Notes: generated by a model from the sequence alone, not told the origin. Positions 45,090 to 54,367 are shown, counted from the stretch's first letter. The stretch is 64,000 nt of DNA from Soonwooa buanensis (GCF_900167905.1 NZ_FUYZ01000003.1:124001-188000), one strand, 5' to 3'. Numbers and translations: made by a program.

Positions 45090-45753
45090 AATATTTCTTA
45101 ATTAGGTTATCTAAATAATCCATCTTATTAGTAATATTAAAATGGTAGTCTAGCTCATCTATATCTATTGAGTAATGCTCTCCTTTTTGCTCAATTCTTT
45201 TTTGAGCTTGTATTTTAAGTTTTTTTTCGAATGCTTCGATAATTTCGGGGATTAAAAAATTTTCTAAGTATGCAACATTTACAATTTTATTCCAATTTTT
45301 AGATTGAATATATTGCAAAGTTATGTTTTTAACATCTTCAACGTCTATCAAATTTCTAGTGGCATGTTGATGTATTGTAAGTTGTTGGTCTGTTGTTATT
45401 TGGTGGGACAAATAGTTCATCAAAAGATTAGGATTTCCTCCTCTTCCAACAGCATTACTTACGCGGAGAATTAGAAAATGTGTTGCTTGACGTTTGATTA
45501 GCTCTTCAATATGTAGCTTGTGCAAAACATACTGACTGTTGTATTTTGAAGAATCATATATAGAACACGTACTGAAATAAATAAACAATTTTTCTGGAAA
45601 TTGAGCTAATGTTTTCTCCACAAGATCTTCTTCTCGTATGAATTCTTCCCATCTTGTCTCGGAAGAGTTAGAGACGCCAGATGCAAAGAAAACGATCTCG
45701 TCAGAATCATTTTCTGTAAATAGATTTGCGATAAGACCTTTGCCTATTATCAT
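45082..45753 (-). CDS. Short NAD-dependent epimerase/dehydratase-like SDR
   Basis: The 223-residue protein is an SDR shorter than the usual 300-340. It begins at MIIGKGLIANLF, a variant of GxxGxxG, so the normal first strand and turn are shortened. STCSIYD (catalytic Ser) and YVLHK (Tyr-x-x-x-Lys) are intact, followed by LRVSNAVGRGGNPNL and RNLIDVEDVKN, which match extended SDRs. The substrate-binding half is small. It overlaps both neighbours (4 and 8 bases). It may reduce or epimerise a nucleotide sugar; activity cannot be assumed given the trimmed Rossmann fold. Confidence 0.75.
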   Translation of the reverse strand: MIIGKGLIANLFTENDSDEIVFFASGVSNSSETRWEEFIREEDLVEKTLAQFPEKLFIYFSTCSIYDSSKYNSQYVLHKLHIEELIKRQATHFLILRVSNAVGRGGNPNLLMNYLSHQITTDQQLTIHQHATRNLIDVEDVKNITLQYIQSKNWNKIVNVAYLENFLIPEIIEAFEKKLKIQAQKRIEQKGEHYSIDIDELDYHFNITNKMDYLDNLIKKYYE

Positions 45754-46802
45754 ACGTTAAATTTATCAAATATATTTTTTAGTTTTTGAAAATTTGAAAT
45801 TAAATCAAATTCTTTTTCTATTAGTTTTCTGCCCGCATTTCCTGCTTCTAGTTGCAAGTTTTTATTTTCATAAAATTTATAAAAACTATCTGACCATTCT
45901 TTGGCAGAATTAGCCCCAAAACCACAATTTGTCTGTTCTAATATTTCATTATTCATCCCTAGTGGAGATACAACAACAGGGACATGGGCAGCCATGTATT
46001 GTAGCATTTTGAAGCTACATTTACCTTTTACCCATTCTTCGTTAGGTAAAGGCATAAGACCGATATTGAAATTTGCTACTTCATCTATAAAGGTCGATTC
46101 GTCCCAGTTGATAATTTTGGTATTCTTAGGGAAATGTTCTTTTAGAAAATCGTGTTTTGATGAGATAATATGAAATTCAGACTTAGTATTTTCTAAAAAT
46201 TCATTTAACGGTTTTTGAATTAATAATAAATACTCATTTGTAAAATGCGAACCTAACCAACCTATAATAAATTTATCATCGTTAATGTGTTTTTTTTGTT
46301 TTGGATAAGATTTTACATCAATCGTTGTAGGAATGATTTCGGTTTCTAATTTATATTGTGTTCTGGCATAGTTCGCCAAATAATTATTACCTGCGATAGC
46401 CTGGGTTGCTATTTCTAAAGTTTTATTAAACAAGTACGTTGATGACAACCATTCGGCATCGTCAAAATCTACGACCAATACTTTACCTGAAGCTTTTACT
46501 ATATTGATAAGTTCTGTATCTCTTAATAATTTATTTACCCATATAATGTCGGCCTGTTCTACCTGCTTCTTAAATTTATTTAGATAATATTTTTTGTTGA
46601 TATTTTTATATCCAACTCTTCTTAGCAATCCTCTTACTCCTATAATATTAGGGTAGTTAGGAATTGATACCCGCTTTGAATTAAATTCTGTTACCTCGTA
46701 GCCATTTTGTTCTAGCAAAGGATAGTATTGTCTTAATCTAAAATTTGAAGAAGGATATTCTGTGCCTCCTAAAGTAACAGCTAATATTTTTTTTGGACTC
46801 AT
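45750..46802 (-). CDS. Glycosyltransferase, GT-B fold (GT4-like)
   Basis: The 350-residue protein begins KKILAVTLGGTEYPSSNFRLRQYYPLL, a start seen in GT4-like proteins of capsule loci, with FIIGWLGSHFTNEYLLLI at the start of the C-domain and KMLQYMAAHVPVVVSPLG in the donor site (the first Glu of EX7E is not obvious). It is likely a sugar transferase. Last gene before the intergenic region holding the promoter of the rightward gene. Donor unknown. Confidence 0.78.
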   Translation of the reverse strand: MSPKKILAVTLGGTEYPSSNFRLRQYYPLLEQNGYEVTEFNSKRVSIPNYPNIIGVRGLLRRVGYKNINKKYYLNKFKKQVEQADIIWVNKLLRDTELINIVKASGKVLVVDFDDAEWLSSTYLFNKTLEIATQAIAGNNYLANYARTQYKLETEIIPTTIDVKSYPKQKKHINDDKFIIGWLGSHFTNEYLLLIQKPLNEFLENTKSEFHIISSKHDFLKEHFPKNTKIINWDESTFIDEVANFNIGLMPLPNEEWVKGKCSFKMLQYMAAHVPVVVSPLGMNNEILEQTNCGFGANSAKEWSDSFYKFYENKNLQLEAGNAGRKLIEKEFDLISNFQKLKNIFDKFNV

Positions 46803-46855
46803 AGATTAATTTGTAAAATCTTTTTTTAAAAACTCTGTACATTTTAGATCTTTGT

Positions 46856-46885
46856 TTTGGAGCAGAAATGTTTTCTTTAACTTTG
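46856..46885 (+). promoter_or_regulatory. Promoter of the rightward glycosyltransferase-like gene at 46.9 kb
   Basis: TTTG at 46856-46859 and TAACTTTG at 46878-46885, 18 bases apart; the ATG at 46908 is 22 bases downstream. One of the clearest promoter matches in the locus. Confidence 0.6.
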
Positions 46886-46907
46886 CTTTATAATAATAGA
46901 TAACTCA

Positions 46908-47906
46908 ATGGATAAAAATATACTAATTGTATTGCAAACTCATAATAATATTGTGAAAAATTTTAAATATAATTTAGAAAAAAATTCTTTTGCTCCTTAT
47001 TTTTATCCTAGTTCTCAACTTCCAAAATATCAACCTAATATAGTTGATAAAATAATAAATTTTGCTTTAAAAAAAATTTACCCCAATTTTAGTTTTTTCG
47101 ACTATCGAAAACAAAAAAGAGAGCAAAAGTACAATTTTCAACAAAAAAACAATCTAGAAAATTATTCGGAAAATTTTTTTGATTACTGTATTGTTTTTCG
47201 AGCAGATAGTCTTGAGGATCAATTGCTTTCGAAACTTCGAAGTAAATCAAAAAAACTAATAGGTTATCAATGGGATGGGATGAATCGATATCCTAATGTT
47301 TTTTCAAAACTTAGTTTTTTTGATCGTTTTTTTTGTTTTGATCCTAATGATAGCAATGAGCAAATTGACTTTATCACAAATTTTTACTTTGATAAATTAC
47401 CGAGTGCATTATCGTCCGAAATATTATGGGACATAACCTACATTGGACATTATACAGACGAAAGATTTGATCTACTTGAAAAAATCGCTAAAAGCTTACC
47501 GCATCTAAAACTTAATTTTAAACTCAATACTGCAAATTATAAGAATATTCTTAAAATTAAAGCCTCCAAATATGTTAAATATCTCGATGATGTCTATGAC
47601 TATTCAACTCTATTAGAAATTCATAATCAGTCAAAAGCTATTCTAGATATAAAGGCTGATGAGCATTCTGGTTTGTCTTTTCGTATTTTCGAAGCAATGC
47701 AATTTGATAAAAAATTAATAACAACTAATTCTGAAATAATAAATTATGATCTGTATAATGAGAGTAATATATTGATTTTAAATACTCATAATTGCAATGA
47801 GATTGAGAGGTTTATTAACAGCCCATATCAAAGTATATTACCTGCAATAAAAGAGAAATATTCTTTCACTAATTGGTTGAATAATATTATATCTTTCGAA
47901 AAATAA
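46908..47906 (+). CDS. GT-B glycosyltransferase-like protein (CgeB-like), rightward
   Basis: The 332-residue protein has weak but clear GT-B traits: an N-terminal ILIVLQTHNNIVKNF strand, LIGYQWDGMNRYPN, ITYIGHYTDERFDLLEKI in the middle and LSFRIFEAMQFDKKLITTN in the donor site, which resemble CgeB/DUF3880-type transferases. The DNA is among the most AT-rich in the window. It is read against its neighbours from its own promoter and ends 8 bases from a convergent GT2. Donor unknown; family placement is tentative. Confidence 0.7.
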   Translation: MDKNILIVLQTHNNIVKNFKYNLEKNSFAPYFYPSSQLPKYQPNIVDKIINFALKKIYPNFSFFDYRKQKREQKYNFQQKNNLENYSENFFDYCIVFRADSLEDQLLSKLRSKSKKLIGYQWDGMNRYPNVFSKLSFFDRFFCFDPNDSNEQIDFITNFYFDKLPSALSSEILWDITYIGHYTDERFDLLEKIAKSLPHLKLNFKLNTANYKNILKIKASKYVKYLDDVYDYSTLLEIHNQSKAILDIKADEHSGLSFRIFEAMQFDKKLITTNSEIINYDLYNESNILILNTHNCNEIERFINSPYQSILPAIKEKYSFTNWLNNIISFEK

Positions 47907-47913
47907 TATAACA

Positions 47914-48750
47914 CTAAGTAGACTTGCTAAATGCTTGGATTACACGAAACAAAACTTTGGTGATAATATTTTTCTTTAGTTTTGAGTTAATTTCATCATG
48001 GTTCTTTAGTTTTTGATTTATTATTTTAAAATTTATAATTGCATTTTTACTAAATTGTAAATATTTGTCAAGATGCTTTGTATAAATGTAATTGTACGAT
48101 TTGTCCTTTTTAGTAACATCTTTATTAATAAGTATATCTCTTGACTCTAGTTTTCTTCTATAATAAAACCCTAGATAATCTAACTTTATTACTTTAGAAT
48201 TTTCATTTAAGATTGATATCCAAAACTCCCAATCTTCATATCCATATATTAGTTTAGGATCATATCCACTAGCTTTTTGCCAACTCGTCTTTCTAAAAAA
48301 TGCTGAGCAAAAAATCATATTTGATTGTAGTAAATTGAAGTAATTATAGTTTTCTAAGTTCCACACTCCAGTTACCTCTCCAAAAAATTCGGAATTAGAA
48401 TAGATCAAATCTATATCTTTAGTAAAAAATGTTTGTGCTTTACTCAAATATTCTATATTAATTTTATCATCACCATCCAAGGGAAGTATCCATTCTCCTT
48501 TACACTTACTAATACCATAGTTCCGCGCAGAAGCAACACCTCCATTTTCTTTTGAAATATATTTAAAGCGATTATCTTTTACTATCCATTTTAATGCAAT
48601 TTCTTCCGTATCATCTTTTGAGCCATCATTAACAATAATACACTCCCAATTTTGATAAGTTTGATCTAAGACTGATTGTAAGCATTCGTCTAAATATTGG
48701 CTTTGATTATAACAAGGAACGATAATTGATATCAATTGATTAGGAGTCAT
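47914..48750 (-). CDS. Glycosyltransferase family 2
   Basis: A 278-residue GT-A enzyme with ISIIVPCYNQSQYLDECLQSV, IIVNDGSKDDTEEI and WILPLDGDDKI (DGDD metal motif) and a GYEDWEFWI catalytic-region motif near residue 168. It overlaps the next upstream gene by 11 bases. Last gene of the leftward run that starts at ugd before the strand switch at 46.9 kb. Donor unknown. Confidence 0.86.
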   Translation of the reverse strand: MTPNQLISIIVPCYNQSQYLDECLQSVLDQTYQNWECIIVNDGSKDDTEEIALKWIVKDNRFKYISKENGGVASARNYGISKCKGEWILPLDGDDKINIEYLSKAQTFFTKDIDLIYSNSEFFGEVTGVWNLENYNYFNLLQSNMIFCSAFFRKTSWQKASGYDPKLIYGYEDWEFWISILNENSKVIKLDYLGFYYRRKLESRDILINKDVTKKDKSYNYIYTKHLDKYLQFSKNAIINFKIINQKLKNHDEINSKLKKNIITKVLFRVIQAFSKST

Positions 48751-49630
48751 TTTTTGCTGGTTTATATAGACCTGTATACCTCAAAAAGCTTTCCATTTTT
48801 AAAGCTAATTTTATTGCTGTTTTTCGTTTGTTAATTGGTATGAAAGATACAAATTTATTAAAATTAAGAATCGGAACTTTATTATATAATAAGAACTTGT
48901 TAAGTCCGTAGAGATACTGTTTATTCGCTTTGTTTTGAAAGGATGTTGATTGCGGATTATAATGATTTTGATGTAAAACTATGACATCATCTAAAAACTT
49001 TATTTTAACAATTTTTTTCACTCGTTGGATTAGCTCGTCATCGTCATAGGCTATTCCTAGTGCAAATCTCTCGTCAAAACCTCCTAATTTATTTATGTTT
49101 TTCTTTGTGATTGCTGTGCAAAAGTGATAAGCATGAGGACGGAGTTTTGAATGGTTATACCATCCAGCATCTCCATCTGTGGTAGGAGCATTGTTATGTT
49201 GAATAATTAGATTTTTAAAATATTCAGAATTAAATACTTCTCCAAAATTATCGGTTGTGTATTTATCTAACGAAAAACAAGCGAAACTTAAATAGTCTTT
49301 ATCTGTTAATTCTTCTTCTGTTTTTAGAAGAATATCTCCATAATGGTAACATTCTGGATTTTGTAAAATTATTTTATCTCCTTTGGCGGCTCTAATACCA
49401 ATGTTAAATGGAATACAAGAATTATTATACCATTTTTTAGTAGGATCCAGATAGATTATTTTTAGGAAGGGAAAGTCTTTTTTTAAGTCTTCTAATCTCT
49501 CCTCATTTCTACTACCATCATCTACAGCTATAACCTCAAAGTCACCATCGTATTTTGTTTTTGCGATACTTTCAAGAGTTCTTAAAAATAATTCTCGCCG
49601 ATTATAATAGGCTGTTACTATGGAAATCAT
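48740..49630 (-). CDS. Glycosyltransferase family 2 (galactosyltransferase-like C-terminus)
   Basis: The 296-residue protein has ISIVTAYYNRRELFLRTLESI and VIAVDDGSRNEERL; the DxD motif is not the usual one, the matching region reads IILQNPECYHYG. LGGFDERFALGIAYDDDELIQRV (about residues 186-208) is the pattern seen in galactosyltransferase-type C-termini. It is encoded upstream of another GT2 with an 11-base overlap. Sugar unknown. Confidence 0.82.
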   Translation of the reverse strand: MISIVTAYYNRRELFLRTLESIAKTKYDGDFEVIAVDDGSRNEERLEDLKKDFPFLKIIYLDPTKKWYNNSCIPFNIGIRAAKGDKIILQNPECYHYGDILLKTEEELTDKDYLSFACFSLDKYTTDNFGEVFNSEYFKNLIIQHNNAPTTDGDAGWYNHSKLRPHAYHFCTAITKKNINKLGGFDERFALGIAYDDDELIQRVKKIVKIKFLDDVIVLHQNHYNPQSTSFQNKANKQYLYGLNKFLLYNKVPILNFNKFVSFIPINKRKTAIKLALKMESFLRYTGLYKPAKNDS

Positions 49631-49632
49631 AT

Positions 49633-50880
49633 CTAAAAAGAATTTCTAATCATTAATATTACTAAAGATATCTTATTGATTATTAAAAAAGCACTTGTTG
49701 TTTTTACGTATTGCAATAAATTCCAAGAATATGCTGGAATTCCTAAAATAAATAATAACAAATAATTATTATTAGAAAAAATAAATTTGTCACAAATAAA
49801 CTTAATCTTTCCCATACTTATTTTATGTTTATCTACAATGTACTCAACTATTTGAATGTCGCTATTAAAAACTAATATCATAGTAGAAGCTGTCCATAAA
49901 AAAAACCAACGTGCATAATCCCAGCCCAATAGAAACAAAGGCAAAACAGCTAAAAACTGAACGATAGAATAAACCATAATAGCCTGTCTCTTTCTTTCTG
50001 ATTTATTATTCCTTAACGGAATACTATACAACAATAAAAATACTACCAAAATGGTTATTAATATCACTAAAGGTGCATATATTCCATTGTCAAAATTCAA
50101 TAAAGTCTTAAAAGTATATCTTAATCCTGTCATCAAATCCCATCCTATAGCATCTACAGCATCAATGCTTTCATCTACTCTCGTATCATATGGAAAATAC
50201 ACTCCATTCCAAGAGTTCTTAATTTTACTTACAATTAATTCGTTTCCTTTATTAAGGGTATTAAAGAGAAGTAAAAATATAGCTAACGATAGATTTATTC
50301 CAGAATCAAATAATAGTGCCCTATTTTTTAATTTGATTAATGAAGTTGTTTTCACAAACAAGTAAGGAATTAATAAAAAAATTATTGACTCATGTATCAA
50401 TGCTCCTATAATTATTAATAAATATTTAAATAGTTGAAGTATTACATTTCTTTTTTTATCTAAGAATACTATTAAAATAAAGACATTAAGTATAATAATA
50501 TCTTTTCTTACCCAAAAATCATTGACAATGACATTAGAAAAAAATAAAATTGAAGCTAAATATATAATTGGAAAATTATTCTTTTGGAAGTTTAGAAAAA
50601 AATAAATAATTAAAAAAAACAATGATAAAAAACAAATACAAATTATTAAATAATAAGGGACTACACCTAAATAATTAAATAACCATAATAATAATTGCCC
50701 TAGTAATCCTCTTCTAACATACCCTCCTTCGTAATTAATTAAAAACTCTGAAATATTCCAAGTTTTTTTTTCGTAACCGAATAATAAATTTCTTATTAAC
50801 TGACCAAATAAGATAACAACTAATAAAAATGTGAAATAGTTAGATACTTTAATATCTTTTAAATTCTTAATCATTTTCAA
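49633..50880 (-). CDS. Polytopic membrane protein of the glycan locus (Wzy/EpsG-like candidate)
   Basis: The 415-residue protein has roughly ten hydrophobic segments and a conserved-looking N-terminal motif INYEGGYVRRGLLGQLL between helices 1 and 2. A large periplasmic loop (about residues 195-255, with NSWNGVYFPYDTRVDES) follows. Such layout occurs in polysaccharide polymerases and in membrane proteins of unknown role in glycan loci. A polymerase would be unexpected beside an ABC exporter, which normally carries a finished chain. No catalytic motif can be assigned. Next to the Wzt gene (11-base gap). Confidence 0.65.
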   Translation of the reverse strand: MKMIKNLKDIKVSNYFTFLLVVILFGQLIRNLLFGYEKKTWNISEFLINYEGGYVRRGLLGQLLLWLFNYLGVVPYYLIICICFLSLFFLIIYFFLNFQKNNFPIIYLASILFFSNVIVNDFWVRKDIIILNVFILIVFLDKKRNVILQLFKYLLIIIGALIHESIIFLLIPYLFVKTTSLIKLKNRALLFDSGINLSLAIFLLLFNTLNKGNELIVSKIKNSWNGVYFPYDTRVDESIDAVDAIGWDLMTGLRYTFKTLLNFDNGIYAPLVILITILVVFLLLYSIPLRNNKSERKRQAIMVYSIVQFLAVLPLFLLGWDYARWFFLWTASTMILVFNSDIQIVEYIVDKHKISMGKIKFICDKFIFSNNNYLLLFILGIPAYSWNLLQYVKTTSAFLIINKISLVILMIRNSF

Positions 50881-50891
50881 TTACAATATAC

Positions 50892-52178
50892 TTACCTGTT
50901 ACTATCCACAACCAGCCAATTACTATCCAGGGCAACCTTTCCAGGATGTTTAACATTGAATTTTTGTAAAAAAGTATTTTCATTTTCTTCAATTTCAAAG
51001 TTAATCATGTACTTCGGATTATAATCTACAACTCCTTCTGTTAAAGAGAAAATTGCAAATTGAGCCATATAATTTCCCGCTGTTAATAATTTAATTGGAC
51101 AAGAGCAAGTTATTTTCATTTTCCCTTTCAGATCACTATTATACCTAGGACTTGTATAGTCAGATGTCCAATAGATTAGTTCTTCATTACTATCTTTTAT
51201 ATCAATGGTTATATAGGCATTAGGTATATTTTCTCTTACATCAATTTCAAAAGTAAATAATAGTTGATCTTCAATAAAAATTATAGTCGAATCAGTGTAA
51301 GGTTTCTTTAACTCGACACTTAATATTTGCATTGGTGAGTTATTAATCGGATAATCAATTCTGAAATTTTTATCAGCAGCATTAAATTCTAGATCATATC
51401 TGTCCAAAACTTTATCAGTTTTATCATCCATTATAAGACCTCCATTCTTCAGCAATATGCCTCTGTCGCATAATTTTCGGACAGCTAGCATATTATGACT
51501 CACAAAAAGGATTGTGCGACCTTCACCTTTTGTGACATCGCCCATTTTTCCAAGACATTTCTTTTGAAATTCTGCATCACCAACGGCAAGTACTTCATCT
51601 ACAATTAAAATTTCAGATTCTAGATGTGCTGCAACGGCAAAGGCTAAACGTACATACATCCCTGATGAATAACGTTTGACAGGGGTGTCAATATAACGTT
51701 CAACGCCTGCGAAAGCTACTATTTCATCAAATTTTCTTGCAATTTCTTTTCTCGTCATCCCAAGAATCGCACCATTTAGATAGATGTTTTCACGACCTGT
51801 CATCTCTGGATGGAAGCCAGTACCGACTTCAAGCAGTGACGCGATACGTCCTTTGTATTTTATTGACCCGGTTGTTGGTTTTGTAACACGAGAAAGGAGT
51901 TTTAATAATGTTGACTTACCAGCTCCATTTCGTCCAATTATCCCTACTGCTTGTCCTTGCTCTACTTGGAAATTGATATCTTTAAGCGCCCAGACGTAAT
52001 CGGAGTCCCCTTTTGATGTTCTGTCGTTTGTTTCTCCGATTTTAAGATAAGGATCTTCTTTTCCTAGTAGATTGGCCCACCAACGTTTTACATCATGTTG
52101 TAATGTTCCTGTACCAACCTCTCCAAGACGATATTGTTTTGAAACATTTTCAATGTCAAGAATTATATTTTTATTCAT
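50892..52178 (-). CDS. wzt: Polysaccharide ABC exporter ATPase with C-terminal domain (Wzt)
   Basis: The 428-residue protein energises glycan export with its partner permease. Walker A GRNGAGKST (about residue 85), signature YSSGMYVRLAFAVAAH and Walker B ILIVDEVLAVGDAEFQKKC are clear; the family's N-terminal YRLGEVGTGTL precedes them. Residues from about 270 to 428 form an extra beta-rich domain (KMKITCSCPIKLLTAGNYMAQFAIF) like the Wzt C-terminal domain that binds the chain end in O8/O9-type O-antigen systems. It follows the permease gene by 21 bases. This tail suggests a modified non-reducing end is read before export. Confidence 0.92.
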   Translation of the reverse strand: MNKNIILDIENVSKQYRLGEVGTGTLQHDVKRWWANLLGKEDPYLKIGETNDRTSKGDSDYVWALKDINFQVEQGQAVGIIGRNGAGKSTLLKLLSRVTKPTTGSIKYKGRIASLLEVGTGFHPEMTGRENIYLNGAILGMTRKEIARKFDEIVAFAGVERYIDTPVKRYSSGMYVRLAFAVAAHLESEILIVDEVLAVGDAEFQKKCLGKMGDVTKGEGRTILFVSHNMLAVRKLCDRGILLKNGGLIMDDKTDKVLDRYDLEFNAADKNFRIDYPINNSPMQILSVELKKPYTDSTIIFIEDQLLFTFEIDVRENIPNAYITIDIKDSNEELIYWTSDYTSPRYNSDLKGKMKITCSCPIKLLTAGNYMAQFAIFSLTEGVVDYNPKYMINFEIEENENTFLQKFNVKHPGKVALDSNWLVVDSNR

Positions 52179-52199
52179 TTAATCATCATTTTGTTTGGA

Positions 52200-53060
52200 T
52201 TAAACTGTATCCATAAAGGATTTTTCTACTTTGTTAAAAATAATTGTCCCTACAAGAAGAATTATAAAAATTACAATAGTAGAATATAGCAACATATTTA
52301 AGTTGAAATCCCCAACTCCTAAAAATGCATATTTGAAACATTCGAAAATTCCCGTTAAAGGGTTAATGTCAGCAATCCATCTATATTTTTCGGGCATTGA
52401 AGAAACAGGATATACTACTGGTGTTACATACATATATAAAGAGACCCCAAAGCTAAGCAACATTGATAAATCTTTATACTTGGTTGTCATTGAGGAAAAT
52501 ATCATCCCCATCCCCATTGCAAATGCTGCCATTAGGACGATTAGAAAAGGTGTTGCCAATATCCAAATATTAGGATGTATGTTGCCTTCAAAAAAATAAT
52601 AGTATGCTGTCACACATATAAATAACAAAAACTGTACGCCAAATTGCATAAGGTTAGAGCTTACAATTGCTAATGGCATAACAAGCCTAGGAAAATATAC
52701 TTTTCCAAATATTGATGCGTTTCCACGGAAAACATTAGAAGTGTTGTTAAGACAAGATGAAAAATAATTCCATAACGTTACCCCCGCAAGATAAAAGGCT
52801 AGTTTCGGCGCTCCATCAGTAGATAGATTTGCAATATTTCCGAAAACAATAACATACATTACTGTTGTGAAAATTGGATTAATAAAAAACCATAAAGGGC
52901 CTAAAATAGTTTGTTTAAAAGATGTAACAAAGTCACGCTTTACGAGCATATAGACTAAGTCACGATAATTCCAAACTTCTTTCAAGTTTAATGAAAAAAG
53001 AGAATGCCCAGACTCAATGACTTGAGTCCATTTTTTATTTTCATCAGATGTGTTGTTCAT
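52200..53060 (-). CDS. wzm: Polysaccharide ABC exporter permease (Wzm)
   Basis: The 286-residue ABC-2 type protein has six hydrophobic helices, the family start NLKEVWNYRDLVYMLVKRDFVTSFKQTILGPLWFFI and the TPVVYPVSSMPEKYRWIADINPLTGIFE loop typical of Wzm/KpsM/TagG permeases. It pairs with the ATPase encoded 21 bases downstream to export undecaprenyl-linked glycan across the inner membrane. Its start lies directly after the rfbA stop. Assignment is firm. Confidence 0.93.
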   Translation of the reverse strand: MNNTSDENKKWTQVIESGHSLFSLNLKEVWNYRDLVYMLVKRDFVTSFKQTILGPLWFFINPIFTTVMYVIVFGNIANLSTDGAPKLAFYLAGVTLWNYFSSCLNNTSNVFRGNASIFGKVYFPRLVMPLAIVSSNLMQFGVQFLLFICVTAYYYFFEGNIHPNIWILATPFLIVLMAAFAMGMGMIFSSMTTKYKDLSMLLSFGVSLYMYVTPVVYPVSSMPEKYRWIADINPLTGIFECFKYAFLGVGDFNLNMLLYSTIVIFIILLVGTIIFNKVEKSFMDTV

Positions 53061-53921
53061 TTATTTAATTAGTTTTTTTAGATAAGTTCCGTATCCGCTT
53101 TTACCATATTTTTCTGCTGATTTTAGAAGTTGCTCTTCATTGATAAAACCTTTGCGGTAAGCGATTTCTTCAATACAAGAAATTTTAAAACCTTGTCTTT
53201 TTTCAAGAACTCGAACAAATTCTGAAGCTTCGTGAAGTGAGTCAAAAGTCCCAGTGTCTAGCCATGCTGTTCCACGACTCATCACACCAACTTCTAATTC
53301 GCCATTTTCAAGATAAATTTTATTGATATCTGTAATCTCTAATTCGCCACGAGGAGATGGTTTCAAATTTTTTGCATATTCGACAACCGAGTTATCATAA
53401 AAATACAATCCAGGAACTGCAAAGTTTGATTTTGGTTCAGTTGGTTTTTCTTCAATAGAAAGAGCATTGTAATTTTCATCAAATTCTACCACACCATAAC
53501 GCTCTGGATCAGAAACTTGATAGGCGAAAACACAACCTCCTTTAACGCTAGTTTTACTTTCTAGGAGTTGAGGTAAGCCAGTGCCATAAAAAATGTTGTC
53601 ACCTAAAACTAAAGCAACAGAATCGTCTCCAATAAACTCCTCGCCAAGGATAAATGCTTGCGCTAGCCCATCTGGCGATGGCTGAACTTTATATTCAAAA
53701 CGACAACCAATTTGAGATCCATCACCTAAAAGTCGTTGGAAAGCCTCTTGATCATGTGGTGTTGTGATAATTAAAATTTCTTTAATCCCAGCAAGCAATA
53801 ATGTCGAAATGGGAAAATAGATCATCGGCTTATCATAAACGGGCATCAACTGCTTGCTTACGGCAATTGTTAACGGATATAATCTTGTGCCGGAACCTCC
53901 AGCTAAAATAATTCCTTTCAT
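53061..53921 (-). CDS. rfbA: Glucose-1-phosphate thymidylyltransferase
   Basis: The 286-residue enzyme makes dTDP-glucose from dTTP and glucose 1-phosphate. [16 protein letters not shown] is the nucleotide-binding signature, with [27 protein letters not shown] and [20 protein letters not shown] all as in RmlA. Length is typical. It lies between a small exported protein and the ABC permease. Together with rfbB it reaches dTDP-4-keto-6-deoxyglucose. Confidence 0.95.
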   Translation of the reverse strand: MKGIILAGGSGTRLYPLTIAVSKQLMPVYDKPMIYFPISTLLLAGIKEILIITTPHDQEAFQRLLGDGSQIGCRFEYKVQPSPDGLAQAFILGEEFIGDDSVALVLGDNIFYGTGLPQLLESKTSVKGGCVFAYQVSDPERYGVVEFDENYNALSIEEKPTEPKSNFAVPGLYFYDNSVVEYAKNLKPSPRGELEITDINKIYLENGELEVGVMSRGTAWLDTGTFDSLHEASEFVRVLEKRQGFKISCIEEIAYRKGFINEEQLLKSAEKYGKSGYGTYLKKLIK

Positions 53922-54367
53922 TTTGTTTTTAGAGTTTCAATTTCGTAATTGATTTTGTTTTTCAAGTTTAGATCAATGAGTGAGTCTATTAAAAACATTG
54001 TATTATGTTGTGCAAGATCACCATTTAAGCTTTTATAAAAAGTAACTAACTTTTTTAAATTTTCTTCAGAAATGAAGGAAAAAGAATTATAGATTGAAAA
54101 TTTATAATTGTTAAAATCAAATTCTTTTATAATCTTATCAACCTGTGTTTGGCTAAGTATTTCTTTTGGAGGTGTAACATTATAATCTGTTCTTATTGAC
54201 TCTAAATAGTTGGCAATGTATAACTTTAAAGCGTTTTCGTAGTTAGAAACAACGATGTACTCATCTATTATTTTTTTCTTAGTTGTATTAGCTAAGGTTT
54301 TCGGAGTAGCTTGTGAAAAACAAAATGCGCTAACTATAAAGCAACAAAAAAGAGCAGATTTTTTCAT
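53918..54367 (-). CDS. Small exported helical protein of unknown function (DUF2059-like)
   Basis: The 149-residue protein has a signal peptide ([20 protein letters not shown]). The mature part is alpha-helical, with a pattern [23 protein letters not shown] and [22 protein letters not shown] that resembles DUF2059 proteins of the periplasm. It sits between rfbA and rfbB, overlapping rfbA by 4 bases and 4 bases from rfbB, which is an odd place since these two are normally adjacent. It may be a periplasmic factor for glycan export or an inserted stranger; no function can be assigned. Confidence 0.72.
   Translation of the reverse strand: MKKSALFCCFIVSAFCFSQATPKTLANTTKKKIIDEYIVVSNYENALKLYIANYLESIRTDYNVTPPKEILSQTQVDKIIKEFDFNNYKFSIYNSFSFISEENLKKLVTFYKSLNGDLAQHNTMFLIDSLIDLNLKNKINYEIETLKTK

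Noticed and set aside
50892-53060. Antibiotic efflux ABC transporter
   Set aside because: Sequence motifs, the Wzt C-terminal domain and the glycan locus around it identify a polysaccharide exporter.
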